From Rhexocercosporidium sp. MPI-PUGE-AT-0058 (taxonomy: Eukaryota; Ascomycota; Leotiomycetes; Helotiales): a DNA stretch of 64,000 nt. The notes under the pieces were generated by a model. That model searched no databases and was not told the DNA's origin. It was given only the letters and a program-made list of their open reading frames with translations. The first letter of the stretch is position 1. Each line of letters starts with the position of its first letter. Where the stretch lies: NCBI GenBank assembly GCA_020746875.1, contig JAGTJL010000004.1, positions 310,001 through 374,000 on the forward strand. The letters run 5' to 3'. Below are positions 11,675 through 22,415 of this stretch, piece after piece. A program made the translations under genes and the position numbers.

Positions 11675-12772
11675 CTAACCTCCCGTAGCCTCTCTATAGA
11701 AGGAAATACTCCTATTCGCACCGGCTGTAGCAAAAGCCTCACTCCTACCTGTCTTGGGTAACCACTTCACACTCCACAGCGTCTTCTCCGTCTCGCTATG
11801 CGTCGCTACACAAGTCCTCTGATCGATCGACCAGACCTTGACTTTGCCGTCGAATGATCCACTGAGCAGATACTCGCCGGTATCACTCCAATCCACCGAG
11901 AATACCCACGCCGAGTGACCTGTGAGATTCGCGACTTGTTCGCCGTGTTGGACGTCGTAGAGGGCGATGACTCGTGCGTCTCCAGCTGCCGCAAGTCGGG
12001 TACCTGCTGGCGAGAATGAGATGGTGCGTACCGGCTTCACAAGACCTATACCCAGTCAGAACAGTGTCTCCATAACAGAGGAAGGGAAGGAGGGTATACG
12101 CACCAGGCAACGAATACATCATCCTCCCCGTATCGTTGTTAAACACATAAACCCCACCATTCTCATGCCCACTCGCCGTGAACCTCCCATCGCGACTAAT
12201 ATCAATACACAGCCCGAAGCTCCCCTTAGTCTCATACTCCCTAATCTTCTTCCTGCCCGCCTTCAGATCCCACACGTTTATCCGCCCATCGTACGTCGTG
12301 CTAGCGAGGAACTGCCCATCTTCACTCAGCGCCACGGCCCAGATCTCGCCCGCTTTGTTGCCGTCTACGATCTTGCCTTCCTCCGTCCATTCGCCTGTGT
12401 CTTCGGAGAGTGCCCAGATCTTGACTTCGCCGCCAAAGCCAGCACTGGCGAGGGTCTTGCCGTTGCGGGAGGTCACCAGGTGGTGGCAGCCCAGTTTGTG
12501 GGCGCCGGTGAGGGTTTGCGCGAGAGGAATGTCGGGGGAGAGTGTGGAGTGGACTTTGATGGATGAGGCGCCGGAGGCTGAGAGGACTTGTGTGGGTGTT
12601 ACGGCTAGGGAGAAGATGTCGGTGATGTGGGCTTTGGGGGGTTAGCTGATGGTTGCTCGTTTGGAGGGGTAGCTTGGATATACCATCATCCACTGTGTGG
12701 GTTGTAAGGTATTGTTTCGACTGGGTTTGGTTAGCTTTAGGTCTGTGAAGCTGGCTGGGAAATATCTACCAT
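11675..12772 (-). CDS. SKI8: Ski8-type WD40-repeat protein
   Basis: Ski8 is the beta-propeller subunit of the Ski complex (with Ski2 and Ski3) that feeds mRNA to the cytoplasmic exosome; the same protein can act in meiotic recombination. Exons: 12770-12772 (only the ATG), 12684-12720, 12104-12631, 11675-12045; 312 residues. WD repeats are clear: SAGFGGEVKIWAL, STTYDGRINVWDL, SGHENGGVYVFNN, GDARVIALYDV, SGSFDGKVKVWSI, and a last blade with TAGANRSISFYR. The N-terminus SKQYLTTHTVDDAHITDIFS matches the Ski8 start, which supports the 3-base first exon; the intron begins immediately after ATG. All phases close. Confidence 0.85.
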
Positions 12773-13127
12773 TGTCACGTAAAGTAGGGGAACATGTCAA
12801 GTCTTGGAGGTGGAGGAAGGCCGCATGTTGATGTAGGAAGTTGAAGTTGTGGTGGGGTTAGAAGTCAATAAAGATGAAATGGCGCTACTATTTTCCACAT
12901 TTCTTGAATTTTGAACTGGAGCATCTGCATACAACACCATGGCAGAGAATTGTTTTACATTTGGTATACAGTATTTATTTGTACAGATCCACCGTTGGTG
13001 TTCCCTCACCCTACCAATTCATGCCCCCCAAAACGCCTGGTGCTAATGTTATGCAACACAATTGGAGTACAGCCTGCTTCATCTATACAACAAGTGATCT
13101 CAATCCTAACTCAACAGTCTACATTCC
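12773..13127. promoter_or_regulatory. upstream region of the Ski8-like gene and bL32m 3' UTR
   Basis: A 355-base spacer between two minus-strand genes. No gene or clear motif is seen. Confidence 0.5.
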
Positions 13128-13625
13128 CTACGCATCTGTCTCTTTGTCGGCTTTGGCTACTTCGGTCGTTTTGGCGTCCTTTGCATTCGTCTTTCCCTTG
13201 AACAAGTCCTTCAGTTCTGTATATCATTAGTCCATATTCCTCCCATAGCATGGCTATAACCTACCAGCAACACAATATGGACATAGCAAATGTGCCCTCT
13301 TGAGATGTCCACACGCCGAGCATTTATTCAGTGCCGTCACATCCTTCAATCCCTTTCCTGCCATCTGCCTCGTCCTCTTCTTCATATGCGAAGTCTTCTT
13401 CTTCGGTACAGCCCGCAATATCGACTCCCATATTCCTTCCAGAAGACCTGGCACATTGAGATGTATCGCGGAGGGAATAGCAAAGGCGAGAGATGGGATG
13501 ATTGGGAGAGATAGTTGTCTTGAGTAGAGCGTCGTGAACCTCGAGGCATTCGAAATCGAAGCTGCGGACACTCGTGGGAGGAAGGATGAGATGATTGAGG
13601 AGGTCGTAGTATGAATTGCCGCCAT
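13128..13625 (-). CDS. MRPL32: mitochondrial large-subunit ribosomal protein bL32m
   Basis: Two exons (13265-13625, 13128-13216) give 149 residues. The N-terminus is Ser/Thr/Arg-rich with few acidic residues, as in a mitochondrial presequence. The mature part begins around [19 protein letters not shown], the hallmark of bL32. It carries the zinc-ribbon cysteines CSACGHLK and CPYC, two CxxC pairs 11 residues apart. The short C-terminal extension is Lys/Asp-rich. The presequence is presumably removed by the matrix m-AAA protease, as shown for yeast MrpL32. The gene is divergent from the septin gene, with 334 bases between the start codons. Confidence 0.9.
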
Positions 13626-13959
13626 TTTGAGGAGCTGCCACTCTATTGAGGCTGTTGATATATGGACTGGTCAATTATCTGCCTCTTCTCATTTCCCATC
13701 TGGCAATCTTTGAAGCTTTCTGTGATGCTGCCAGGGTGCATCCAACTCTAAACCCCTATGAGACTAGCGGCTGCTACTGGTTGCTGGCCCCTGCCCCTTC
13801 CCCTTTTCCAGGAGCGCGATACTTTATTTTGCGGAGAGACACAGGAGACAGTGAGATAACTTCTTAATAATTTACTCCTTTCAACACCACAACCTCAACC
13901 TCCTCGATCCCCGGCATCTCACAGACAGGTCTCTGGTTTCTACCTCACCTCCCGCAACA
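13626..13959. promoter_or_regulatory. divergent promoter region, bL32m / septin CDC10
   Basis: A compact 334-base region between opposite start codons. The septin side is rich in CCTC/CAAC stretches typical of fungal 5' UTRs. No TATA box is obvious. Confidence 0.5.
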
Positions 13960-15110
13960 ATGGCAACTTTCCAGGACAGACATGCTCCCCAGCAATCCGT
14001 GTACCCACGCAGCCACGTTGGTTTCGACAGCATCACATCGCAGATTGAGCGCAAGCTCCTGAAGCGCGGTTTCCAATTCAATGTTATCTGTGTTGGTATG
14101 TACAGCTCTTCATAGTTGAGGATTGGATCTACAATTGGCGCATCATCTAACGTCTTGCTCCACAGGACAAACCGGTCTCGGAAAGTCAACTCTGATTAAC
14201 ACAATCTTTGCGTCGCACTTGATCGACTCGAAAGGAAGACTCACCCCCGATGAGCCAGTACGATCGACCACCGAAATTCAAACCGTCTCCCACATCATCG
14301 AGGAAAATGGAGTCCGTCTGCGCTTGAACATTGTTGATACCCCAGGTTACGGCGATCAAGTCAACAACGACAGATGCTGGGACCCAATTGTCAAGTACAT
14401 CAAGGACCAGCACTCCGCATACCTCCGAAAGGAACTCACAGCCCAGCGTGAGCGTTATATCCAAGATACCCGCATTCACTGTTGCTTGTTCTTCATCCAG
14501 CCCTCTGGTCATGCCCTAAAGCCAATCGATATCGTTGTGTTGAAGAAGCTCTCAGATGTTGTCAATGTCGTCCCAGTCATTGCCAAGTCAGATTCCCTCA
14601 CTCTTGAGGAGCGAAGCGCATTCAAGGAGCGCATAAAGGAGGAGTTTGCGTTCCACAACCTCAAGATGTACCCATATGACAACGATGAGTTTGATGAGGA
14701 GGAGCGTGCTTTGAATGCCCAGATCAAGGTATGAATTTTATGCTACATCTTTTAGGATCTTCACTAACTAAATCCAGAACATCATCCCTTTCGCTGTTGT
14801 TGGATCTGAAAAGTCAATCATCGTTGGAGGCAAGCAAGTTCGTGGCCGCCAAAACAGATGGGGTGTCATCAACGTCGAGGATGAGAACCACTGCGAGTTT
14901 GTCTACCTCAGAAACTTCCTCACCCGAACCCACCTCCAAGACCTGATCGAAACCACCTCTCAAATCCACTACGAGACCTTCCGTGCCAAGCAACTGCTCG
15001 CACTCAAGGAGAACAGCGCAGCAGGCCACGCCGGATCTCGACCAATCAGCCCAGCAGCCGACAGAGAATTGAGCAGAAACTCTCAACGAATGACCATGAA
15101 CGGCTATTAA
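13960..15110 (+). CDS. CDC10: septin, CDC10/AspD class
   Basis: Septins are GTP-binding proteins that polymerise into filaments at septa and polarity sites. Exons 13960-14095, 14166-14728 and 14778-15110 give 343 residues. The polybasic start SQIERKLLKRGFQFNVICVG is followed by the P-loop GQTGLGKS (split by intron 1), the G3 motif DTPGYGD, the G4 motif AKSD, and the septin unique element through NRWGVINVEDENHCEFVYLR and THLQDLIETT. The sequence follows yeast Cdc10 closely over its whole length. Like Cdc10, it lacks a long C-terminal coiled coil; the tail is Ser/Arg-rich. All exon phases close. Confidence 0.93.
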
Positions 15111-15677
15111 GGAGTTTTGGGGCTGGTGGTACGGCCAGGATTGTTATGATAGCAAGACGACTGGACTGGTGCTCTTGGGAAAAGCGATTTTTCTAGGGGT
15201 TAACACAGATTTTCCTTGAGCAGGCCAAGGAGAGCGTTTAATGGCCGGGGCTTTACTTTTTTTTCTTTCTATGTCTTCTTGTGTGTTCCTTCTACCCTTT
15301 CCACATTTCTCCCTTTGCTTAATTAGCCTTCTCAGATCCCCCTTCTCTACGGAGAGGACATCAATTGAGGACTCCTTTTCTAATGAGTAGTAAAGTCAGC
15401 AACTAGCTGTCTGTCTGTGTGTGTCTCCTTGCGCCGGTCGAGTGTCTGGATGATAGGATGTGTAGATTTAGAGCTAGGAATGCTTTGAATTTGACCTCTG
15501 AATGTCACCTGCTTTCCGCCTTAGTACTGGTGACTTGATGTTTGATATCTGATGTATTGCCTTTTCTCTATTCCTCTATATGCAATCAACGTAAATGCTC
15601 CAGAGCAAGTTATGGAATTCCAGCCAACCCATAGACACTCGCTACTTTCTAAGCCTTCACCATATACTCTCCCTCCC
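15111..15677. other. convergent intergenic region, no gene
   Basis: 3' UTRs of the septin and guanylate-kinase genes meet here. T-rich stretches lie near 15257-15272. No coding sequence is seen. Confidence 0.55.
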
Positions 15678-16604
15678 TTAATCCAAAACACTCTCCCCCG
15701 CCTTCTCCCCATCCGCCGCCTTCTGCTCCTGAGTCTTCCCCTTGAACACAAAAGCCTCCAACTTCTTATACGCCTCCTCCAGATCATCATTCACGATAAT
15801 CAGATCGTGAACCCCCTCGACCTTGCTATACTCGAGCTCGTTCTTCGCCTGCGCGAGCCGCTTCTGAATGCTCTCCTCCTTCTCGGTCCCGCGGTTTCGG
15901 AGCCGCGACTCCAGGATCGACATACTGGGCGGTGCGATGAATATGTAGCGGGCGGAGAGATGGGAGGCTTTGATTTGTTTGACGCCCTGGTTTTGTTAGT
16001 CAGAGAATGGGAATTTTATATGAGATGGGGAAGGAAGGGAGGAGTGAAGGAGGACATAAATAAAGTAGCGAAGGAGAGGAGAGGAGAAACCGATGGGGAG
16101 TAGTGAGGTATGAAGATGACTGAAAAGAAGAAAAAACAAACCTCCATCTCAATATCCAACACACACACCTTCCCCCCCGCAGTCAACTCCCCAATCATCT
16201 TCTTACTCGTCCCATATCTATTCCCGCCAAACTTCGCATGCTCGACAAACCCCCCTTCCTCGATCATCCGCTCAAACGTCGCCATGTCCGTGTAGTAGTA
16301 ATCGACATCGCGGGTCTCTCCTGGTCGGGGTTCGCGTGTGGTGTGCGAGATGGAGGTTGCGAAGGTGTTAGGGTGACGGTCGAGGAGGAGCTTGTACAGT
16401 GTGCCTTTTCCGACGCCAGAAGGACCGCTGATGATTATGGGGCGGAGGTCGGTTGGTACTGTGGGAGCAGGCAAGGTTAGTTCTGCTGTATCTTGTTGTA
16501 AAAGGGCAGTGGTAGAGAAGTAGGTGAGCATATTGGTGGGAGGAGGGGCAGTGAATTGGATAGGCGGTGGGAAATGCTAGGAAGGGAAAAGTACCTGGAG
16601 CCAT
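15678..16604 (-). CDS. GUK1: guanylate kinase
   Basis: Guanylate kinase phosphorylates GMP to GDP using ATP and is essential for GTP supply. Exons: 16595-16604 (10 bases: MAP plus one base), 16142-16458, 15678-15986; 211 residues. The start splices onto VPTDLRPIIISGPSGVGKGT, which holds the P-loop. The GMP-binding segment HTTREPRPGETRDVDYYY and the lid/core YGTSKKMIGELTAGGKVCVLDIEMEG follow, then IFIAPPSMSILESRLRNRGT. Length is near the roughly 190-residue norm with a short C-terminal extension. The second intron is about 155 bases, long for this window. All phases close. Confidence 0.93.
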
Positions 16605-17232
16605 TGTATATCTGCGTGAAGGTGTTGTGAAGTGTGTCTTTCGAGGGAGTATGCGTGAGGTATGTTTTAGTCGGGGGAGAAGCAGAAGCATAGGTATGTA
16701 GAAAGAGAGGTAGAGTGGAGAGTTTGTGGGTTGGTGAGTGAAGTTGGGGAACGGGAGCTGCCTTTTTGGTGGAGCTTAGCTTTATCGGGCGAGACTTAGT
16801 TGAGGGCTGAGTCTTATCGCTTCACTTATTAGAATTGAGTCAGTCCGGTTTTCCTGAATGTTGTTTTATAGGTTAATTAAATTCACTATATTCATGGCAT
16901 ATTAAACGTATGAGAAGTTTGGTTTTTGTTGCAGTATTTTATTGTGTCAGGACAAACTATTAACAGTATCTCATTTGATGCCTCCTTCTAGGCCAGGCTG
17001 CCCAGCCACATATATGCCTCCCATGCGCCGAAACACCTCGGAACGGAACGCCAGCCAGCCAACCTCGAGAACGAAGTACCTAGAGGTACGATGTATGAAA
17101 GTGTGCTTCGTAAGGAGCGGGTATTTTTGTTGAAATAGAAACAAACGAAAATATGAACTCCAGAACGCCTTCGCCAATGCTTCTCTCTCCTGTAGAATAC
17201 AGTCTTCAGCTCTCATCCTTTCCCATCTTTAT
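16605..17232. promoter_or_regulatory. GUK1 upstream region, no gene
   Basis: 628 bases between two minus-strand genes, including the GUK1 promoter and the 3' UTR of the next gene. No recognisable gene is seen. Confidence 0.5.
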
Positions 17233-18177
17233 CTAGAATCTCGTCATATTGCTGACAACGCTATATCTGGATGAAGCAGGTGGGTTGGGAACACCTTGGT
17301 GATATGGGTGCAAGGCAGTTGGTGGTCGCTGAACGGCGAGACCTGGCGCAACAGGCGAGCTTCTCGATTCATCCCACTTGGCGAACTGCTCAGGATCGTG
17401 CATAATGGGCTTCGAGATTGGTAGCTTAGAGCTGCGGACTGGCAGTCTGAATGAGAAACGAGACTTTTGACGGTCGGCGGGAGGTGCGTTGTAGCTCGGG
17501 AGGGTTTCGGAGACGGATCGGTGGAGGGAACCACTGGAGAGGCTGAAGGTCTTGGTCATTGGCTCCTTGGGGATGGAGGCGCCGTGGCTGCGAACTTGAC
17601 GGCCGGTGATGCCAAGTTTGGAGTCGCAGAAGACGTAGGTCTAGTAAATGTTAGCATCGTTCTGAAGTAGAAGGAATGAGGAATGGGGAGGAAACATACG
17701 GCGATGATATTGAAGAAACCCATTATAGCAGTGAGAATTCCAGACGCGATGACAATTCTCCACATTGGCAGACCCAAGTTCTCGACACTGGTCGCGGCCT
17801 TGTTGAGATTGCCGAGAATATTGAAACCAAGAACAATCATGGCGAGTCCGAGGAAGACAAATCCAGAGTCAGGGCTGAGCATTGGCCAGTGACGTGCGAA
17901 GTATGATCGGAAGAGGGTGACTTCAGAGACAACGAGGAAGAGGCCAATGCTGCTGGTAATGAAGTGGGAGACGCCATCGAAGAAGAAGAACTGTATTCAG
18001 TGTCAGCTAGAGATCGAAGGGAAGAGGGGGCGGAGAACGTACGCTTGAGGTCTTGACGGTCATGACAAGCATGATCCAGCTTGCAACGACGACCAGAAGG
18101 AGGGAGATGATATTGAGAGCTCGGATGACATTCAAAGTGATGTAGCCAGCACCAGTGATTTTTGATTCGGAGAACAT
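17233..18177 (-). CDS. fungal four-helix membrane protein (DUF7598-like)
   Basis: Three exons (18043-18177, 17700-17990, 17233-17640) give 277 residues. The first 160 residues carry four hydrophobic helices: one in LNVIRALNIISLLLVVVASW, one around FFDGVSHFITSSIGLFLVVS, one in GFVFLGLAMIVLGFNILGNL, and one in WRIVIASGILTAIMGFFNII. This layout resembles a fungal family I associate with DUF7598. The remainder is a hydrophilic Ser/Pro/Arg-rich cytosolic tail, ending VSNMTRF. The biochemical role is unknown. The start codon at 18177 directly precedes the first helix, and all phases close. Confidence 0.75.
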
Positions 18178-19450
18178 CTTGACGGTGTTTTATGCGAGCT
18201 CCTGTGTATTGTCAGCAGGTAGTTCAAAGTAGAAGGGTAACAAATCCTCACGGTAATTGAAAATATTGTATTAGTGATGTGACAATCGACTGCCTGCAGA
18301 AGAAAGATTTGAATTTGGTTGTGTGTGGTAGAAAGACCGAGATGTGGAAATAATTTGAAAGGAGGAAGGAGAGCAGACGACCAGAGAGAAACGTATATTA
18401 TGTAGGTAGTTATTCGACAATAGCTATCGAAGCAAAGATCCCATTGTCGTTAATAACAGGACGCAGAGTGAAAGGAAAGAAAGATTCGCGAGTGAGGGAC
18501 AATAGGAACAAAACAAGGGCACGCCTCTGAGTATATGAATGAATCACGACAATAGGAACGGCCGCGTCTTTGATGGCCAAGAAACGCGACAGACCTGACA
18601 TTGGAGTTCGAGCCTTTGAGCTATTGTGGGGGTTGTACTATGCCTTTGTTCCAGAACTTAGCGCAGGTCTCTTTGAACGAATGGTGGTGAGGCCAGGGGG
18701 CCATCTCTTGACCTCGGAAGCTCCAGAGCGCGCGAGAGGAGAGATTCGCGGGTCCTGGGATAGACGACAACTAGTCGGAGACATGTTTGGGGGGGACATA
18801 TGCCGCTGGAATGCCCTCAAGCCTCAACATCAACAGCTAATCGAGTTGCATGCCAGCACTGGTCGCTTACCAGGGAGAAATGGGTGGCCAACAGCGATCA
18901 TCCAGGACTAGATCTTCTATTCTCGGCCAATAAGCTCTGTAACAAGCGCTTGCATAGCTGCTGCCAGACAAGGAGAGCTCATGCAATAAGCCTTGAAGTC
19001 TGTTTCGAAGGATAATTGCCACATCTTGTTCATTGGACGAAAGCGCTTAGAGGACGTGTTTCAAGATCGTCTGTACAGCAGGCGAGCTGTGGTCCAGATG
19101 TTTCTCTGGGTCTGAATTGTTCCGGGTACTGAGGTACCAAGAGAGATCTTCGCGCTATCATTTTCAAGGTTGTATGACTCGAAACTTTTTCTTTAACGCT
19201 CTTTAAAGGACGGATAACAGCGAGATGTTGAAACAAAGAGAGGTAAGAAGATGACATGGGCTCTAGTCACGTTGAACGTTTGATGGATGCATCATGTGAT
19301 TCGGAGCGGATCAATAGTGGCACCTAGCCCGGGCTAAAAATAAAACAATCCAGAACTCTGGCCGACATTCCATTCAGCGACAGCCAGGCAGGCAAGAAAT
19401 ACCTCTCAAAGCCCTCACAAAAGCATCGCGGACACCTGAAGTCATTCACA
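18178..19450. other. 1.3-kb divergent intergenic region, no gene
   Basis: The gap separates the four-helix protein gene (minus) from the SERF-like gene (plus) and should contain both promoters. Short open frames show no domain and no splice partners. Confidence 0.5.
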
Positions 19451-19769
19451 ATGGCCAGAGGAAATCAGAGAGATAAGGCCCGCGAGGCCAACCAGAAGAA
19501 GCTTGCGGATCAGGTACATTTAATCTCCTTGGCGACAGGAATTTGGCAAGCGGAACCTTTGTGCTGACTCCTGTGCTTTTGTAGAAGAAGGGCAATTCCA
19601 TGACTGGATCTGAGATGCAGCGCGAGAAGGAGAAGGTCGCTGCGAAGATGAGGGAGAAGCAAGCTGCTGGTAAGTACTTTTCCACCCACTTGCCCTACCA
19701 AGACTTTTCACTAACTGGAATCCAGCGGATGCAAAAAAAGCCGCAGAGGCTGGTGGTGCAAAGAAGTAG
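19451..19769 (+). CDS. SERF/4F5-like small basic protein
   Basis: Three tiny exons (19451-19513, 19585-19669, 19726-19769) encode 63 residues, too short for most ORF callers. It begins MARGNQRDKAREANQKK and continues KKGNSMTGSEMQREKEKVA, then a Lys/Ala-rich tail ending GGAKK. The RGNQRD..R.KN/QKK pattern is the 4F5/SERF N-terminal signature. Family members are disordered and modify amyloid aggregation and RNA/protein condensates. Both introns have canonical borders and the phases close to a TAG stop. Confidence 0.85.
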
Positions 19770-21884
19770 AGAGGGCATTGAGACGTCCGAACGAACGAAG
19801 GAACTACTCCGACGATGCGAGGATACACATGCGACATTACAACGGAGTTCTTATGGTTTCGGTACGGATTTGCAATGGTATTTTTGAACTTGGACGAGCG
19901 CTAGAGCATGGGATGCGCGGTTTAGGTTTTTAGACTGCGTGTTTTTGGCTTGCAATGAGGCTTTCGTACCTCCCAGACTTTCTCGTTTACAACTTGCTCC
20001 ATATCGCATCAGTCATTTTGGGTGTCTTTCCTGGGGCGTGATAGTGCATAAGATTTCACTTCTTCCATGAGTATGGAAGAGCTCTAGAGAAAGTCATCTC
20101 TGGGCCCATAGTCGTGTAAATGTCATCTCGAGACTTACAGAAGATGGGCCCATGTCAAATAAATAGTTATGGATGTTATGGGTGCCAGGAATGTCAGGGA
20201 ATCTTCTGATGACATTAGCAAGTTTATACATGTGGAGACATTCAGTTCCGTGATCTGAGAGAGGAAATCTTCACGGTTCCGGCTGTTCAAATTGTGGACA
20301 AGCTTGCTCGTTTTCTATTGACAAATTGTTAGCCTGCCTGGACTTCATGTCTTTTCACGGTAATGTTGATGATGGGACGTGAAATGACTACTAAAGTAAT
20401 GACTTCCATTGCCGAGCTTACATATATAATCCGTACACCTTATTTACGTCTTTATTCAATTTCCCCCTTTTGCCCACCTCGCTTTCTCCGCCATAATCTC
20501 TGTAACCAAATATTTTTGTTGCTTATACCGCTGTTTGTGCGGCACTTCGAGTTTCTTGCACCCAACAATTCATCGGTCTCTAGAGATAACACTCTGGAAG
20601 AAGACATCAGATCGATTGATTTTATATCAAGGAACTCGCTGGGATGGCAGAGAAGTCTCAGCAGCCTTTAGCAAGATACGTACTGCTGTCAACTTGTTGT
20701 GAATTTGCTGTCTAGGTGAAAGCTGCAAAAATATTGGGTTGCAAATAAAGCTTACAATTGAATAGTCAGCCACAGCTTTTCTGTAGCTATGATCTACTTC
20801 ACAAATCCTGCGGCTTTAGCTACAGTCGAGTATTAGTGATTCCCCGCGTTTCTCCTGACCAAACCCCAGAATATCGACTCATTAAGATATCCGGTAGAAT
20901 TACAAAGTTAGCTAAGTCGTTTCGCTGACACTTCGTTCGGCTTGTCCTTGTCCTGGGCCAGCATTGATTGTGATCATGAGATGGAATAAACGTTGGCATT
21001 TCGGTACTTCTCTCTCTCTCAATCTTGGTGCCTAAGATTAACACTCAGACCGGCATAGCTTGCCACTTCAGTAAAATGATAAAATCTGTGTTCGCTGTCG
21101 ACTATTTATCCCAGTCGATCATGACTCAAGTTGATCCCATCACTGTGGGAGATTACAACACGGGAACTATACCACAACAATCATTCGGAGAAGTGGTTCA
21201 TGGTGGTTTAGCTCAAAGACAAATTGACTACAAGAGATTAAGGATGGCGGGTGAGATTTTGCGTACGACAGGGTTCGAGAGATGTGGTGGAGTTTGGGGC
21301 GAAGCTTTGTGGTTCATGGAATGGAAGGAGGAAGTCTAGCATTATACTTGAGTCGTTGCGGTCAATGGGAAAGGCGTTTGCGGTTTATCATAGGATGTTG
21401 AATTACTAAATTTTCTATGAAGGACAAATGAAGTGATGTAGTCGGAATGGGATGATGGAATGGCAAAGTCATGGTGAATGTCACCAGCAAGCGTCACAAT
21501 TGATGGACGAACCCACAAGTCACAATCATAATCTGCACATCAAGCAAGACCAAAGCCTGTCATTGAAGACGTCCCGCAAGTCCCGCAAAATCCCGCAGTA
21601 ACCTAGTGAAGTACAGCCCAGAGAGTAAAGGAGTATGATGGAGAGAATTGTCCCCCGCAAATCAAAATGAAAATCAAAACAGAAAGCTGATGATCGCGCC
21701 GGATCAAAAGACGTCGAAAAGAAAATGAGTTCAGGCCGTGAGAAGATGTGTCCTCCAAGAAGAGAACCATGCATCGGGTTTGTTGTGAGAGATCAGAAAC
21801 CAGGAATTCCCATCGCTGCCATTCCCGGCGAAATTGATAGATACACGGATGCAGCTTTCATCCGATCCTCCTCCCAACAGCCAT
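19770..21884. other. 2.1-kb convergent gap, no gene recognised
   Basis: The region lies between the 3' ends of the SERF-like gene and the 155-residue protein gene. An open frame at 21025-21339 has no recognisable domain. A short CCCGCAA-type direct repeat occurs around 21571-21600. Confidence 0.5.
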
Positions 21885-22415
21885 CTATTCCTTGGCGGAG
21901 ATGATGACGGTCATGGTGTCGACAGCAGCACGGTCGCCCATCATGATGAGGATGTCCTTGCAGTTTTCCTCGGTGAGGATAGTCTCGCCATTGTCAGACC
22001 AGCCGTTGCTGTGAGCACCGCTCCAGTTGACCTTGATTGAGTCAATCTTGTGGTCATTGGCAGACCAAAGGCAGTGGCGGACATTGCTACGAGCTGGTGA
22101 AGAAGTCAGTATACAGTTTCACGATGCTGGATCTAGAGACAGATTGAGAGATTTACCCTTGGCAGTGCCATCCTGGAGCTCACGGAACTTCTTCTTGATG
22201 GCCAAGCCGACGCCATCATAGGTCGAATCGAGCTTGAGCTTGACGATCTCGTGACCGGTCATGAAGGGGTCACATCCAGGTTCAGCACAGTGAACCGAGA
22301 CTCGAGTGAAGACATCAGTCTTGCTGGGAGCGGTAGACATGGGGATGGCCTTCCGGGAGTCGACGATTTGCTGGGCATTGGCATACTCCTCCTCGGTGTA
22401 AGTCTTAGACGACAT
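21885..22415 (-). CDS. unrecognised 155-residue protein
   Basis: Two exons (22157-22415, 21885-22093) give 155 residues, starting MSSKTYTEEEYANAQQIVD. I do not recognise the family. It is compact and mixed alpha/beta in composition, with no signal peptide, membrane segment or low-complexity tract. Segments such as VFTRVSVHCAEPGCDPFMTG, LWSANDHKIDSIKVNWSG and CKDILIMMGDRAAVDTMTV look like folded cytosolic domain sequence. The codon pattern is even and the intron has GTAAAT/CACCAG borders with phases that close, so I think it is real and expressed. A TATATAT element lies about 180 bases upstream of the ATG. An upstream in-frame ATG at 22775 is possible but less likely. Confidence 0.75.

Noticed and set aside
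12178..12645. Plus-strand open frame across the Ski8-like gene
   Set aside because: The minus strand has clear WD40 repeats; the plus frame is a composition shadow.
21025..21339. Possible gene on the plus strand
   Set aside because: No recognisable domain, no introns where neighbours have them, and only about 100 codons; it could be chance.
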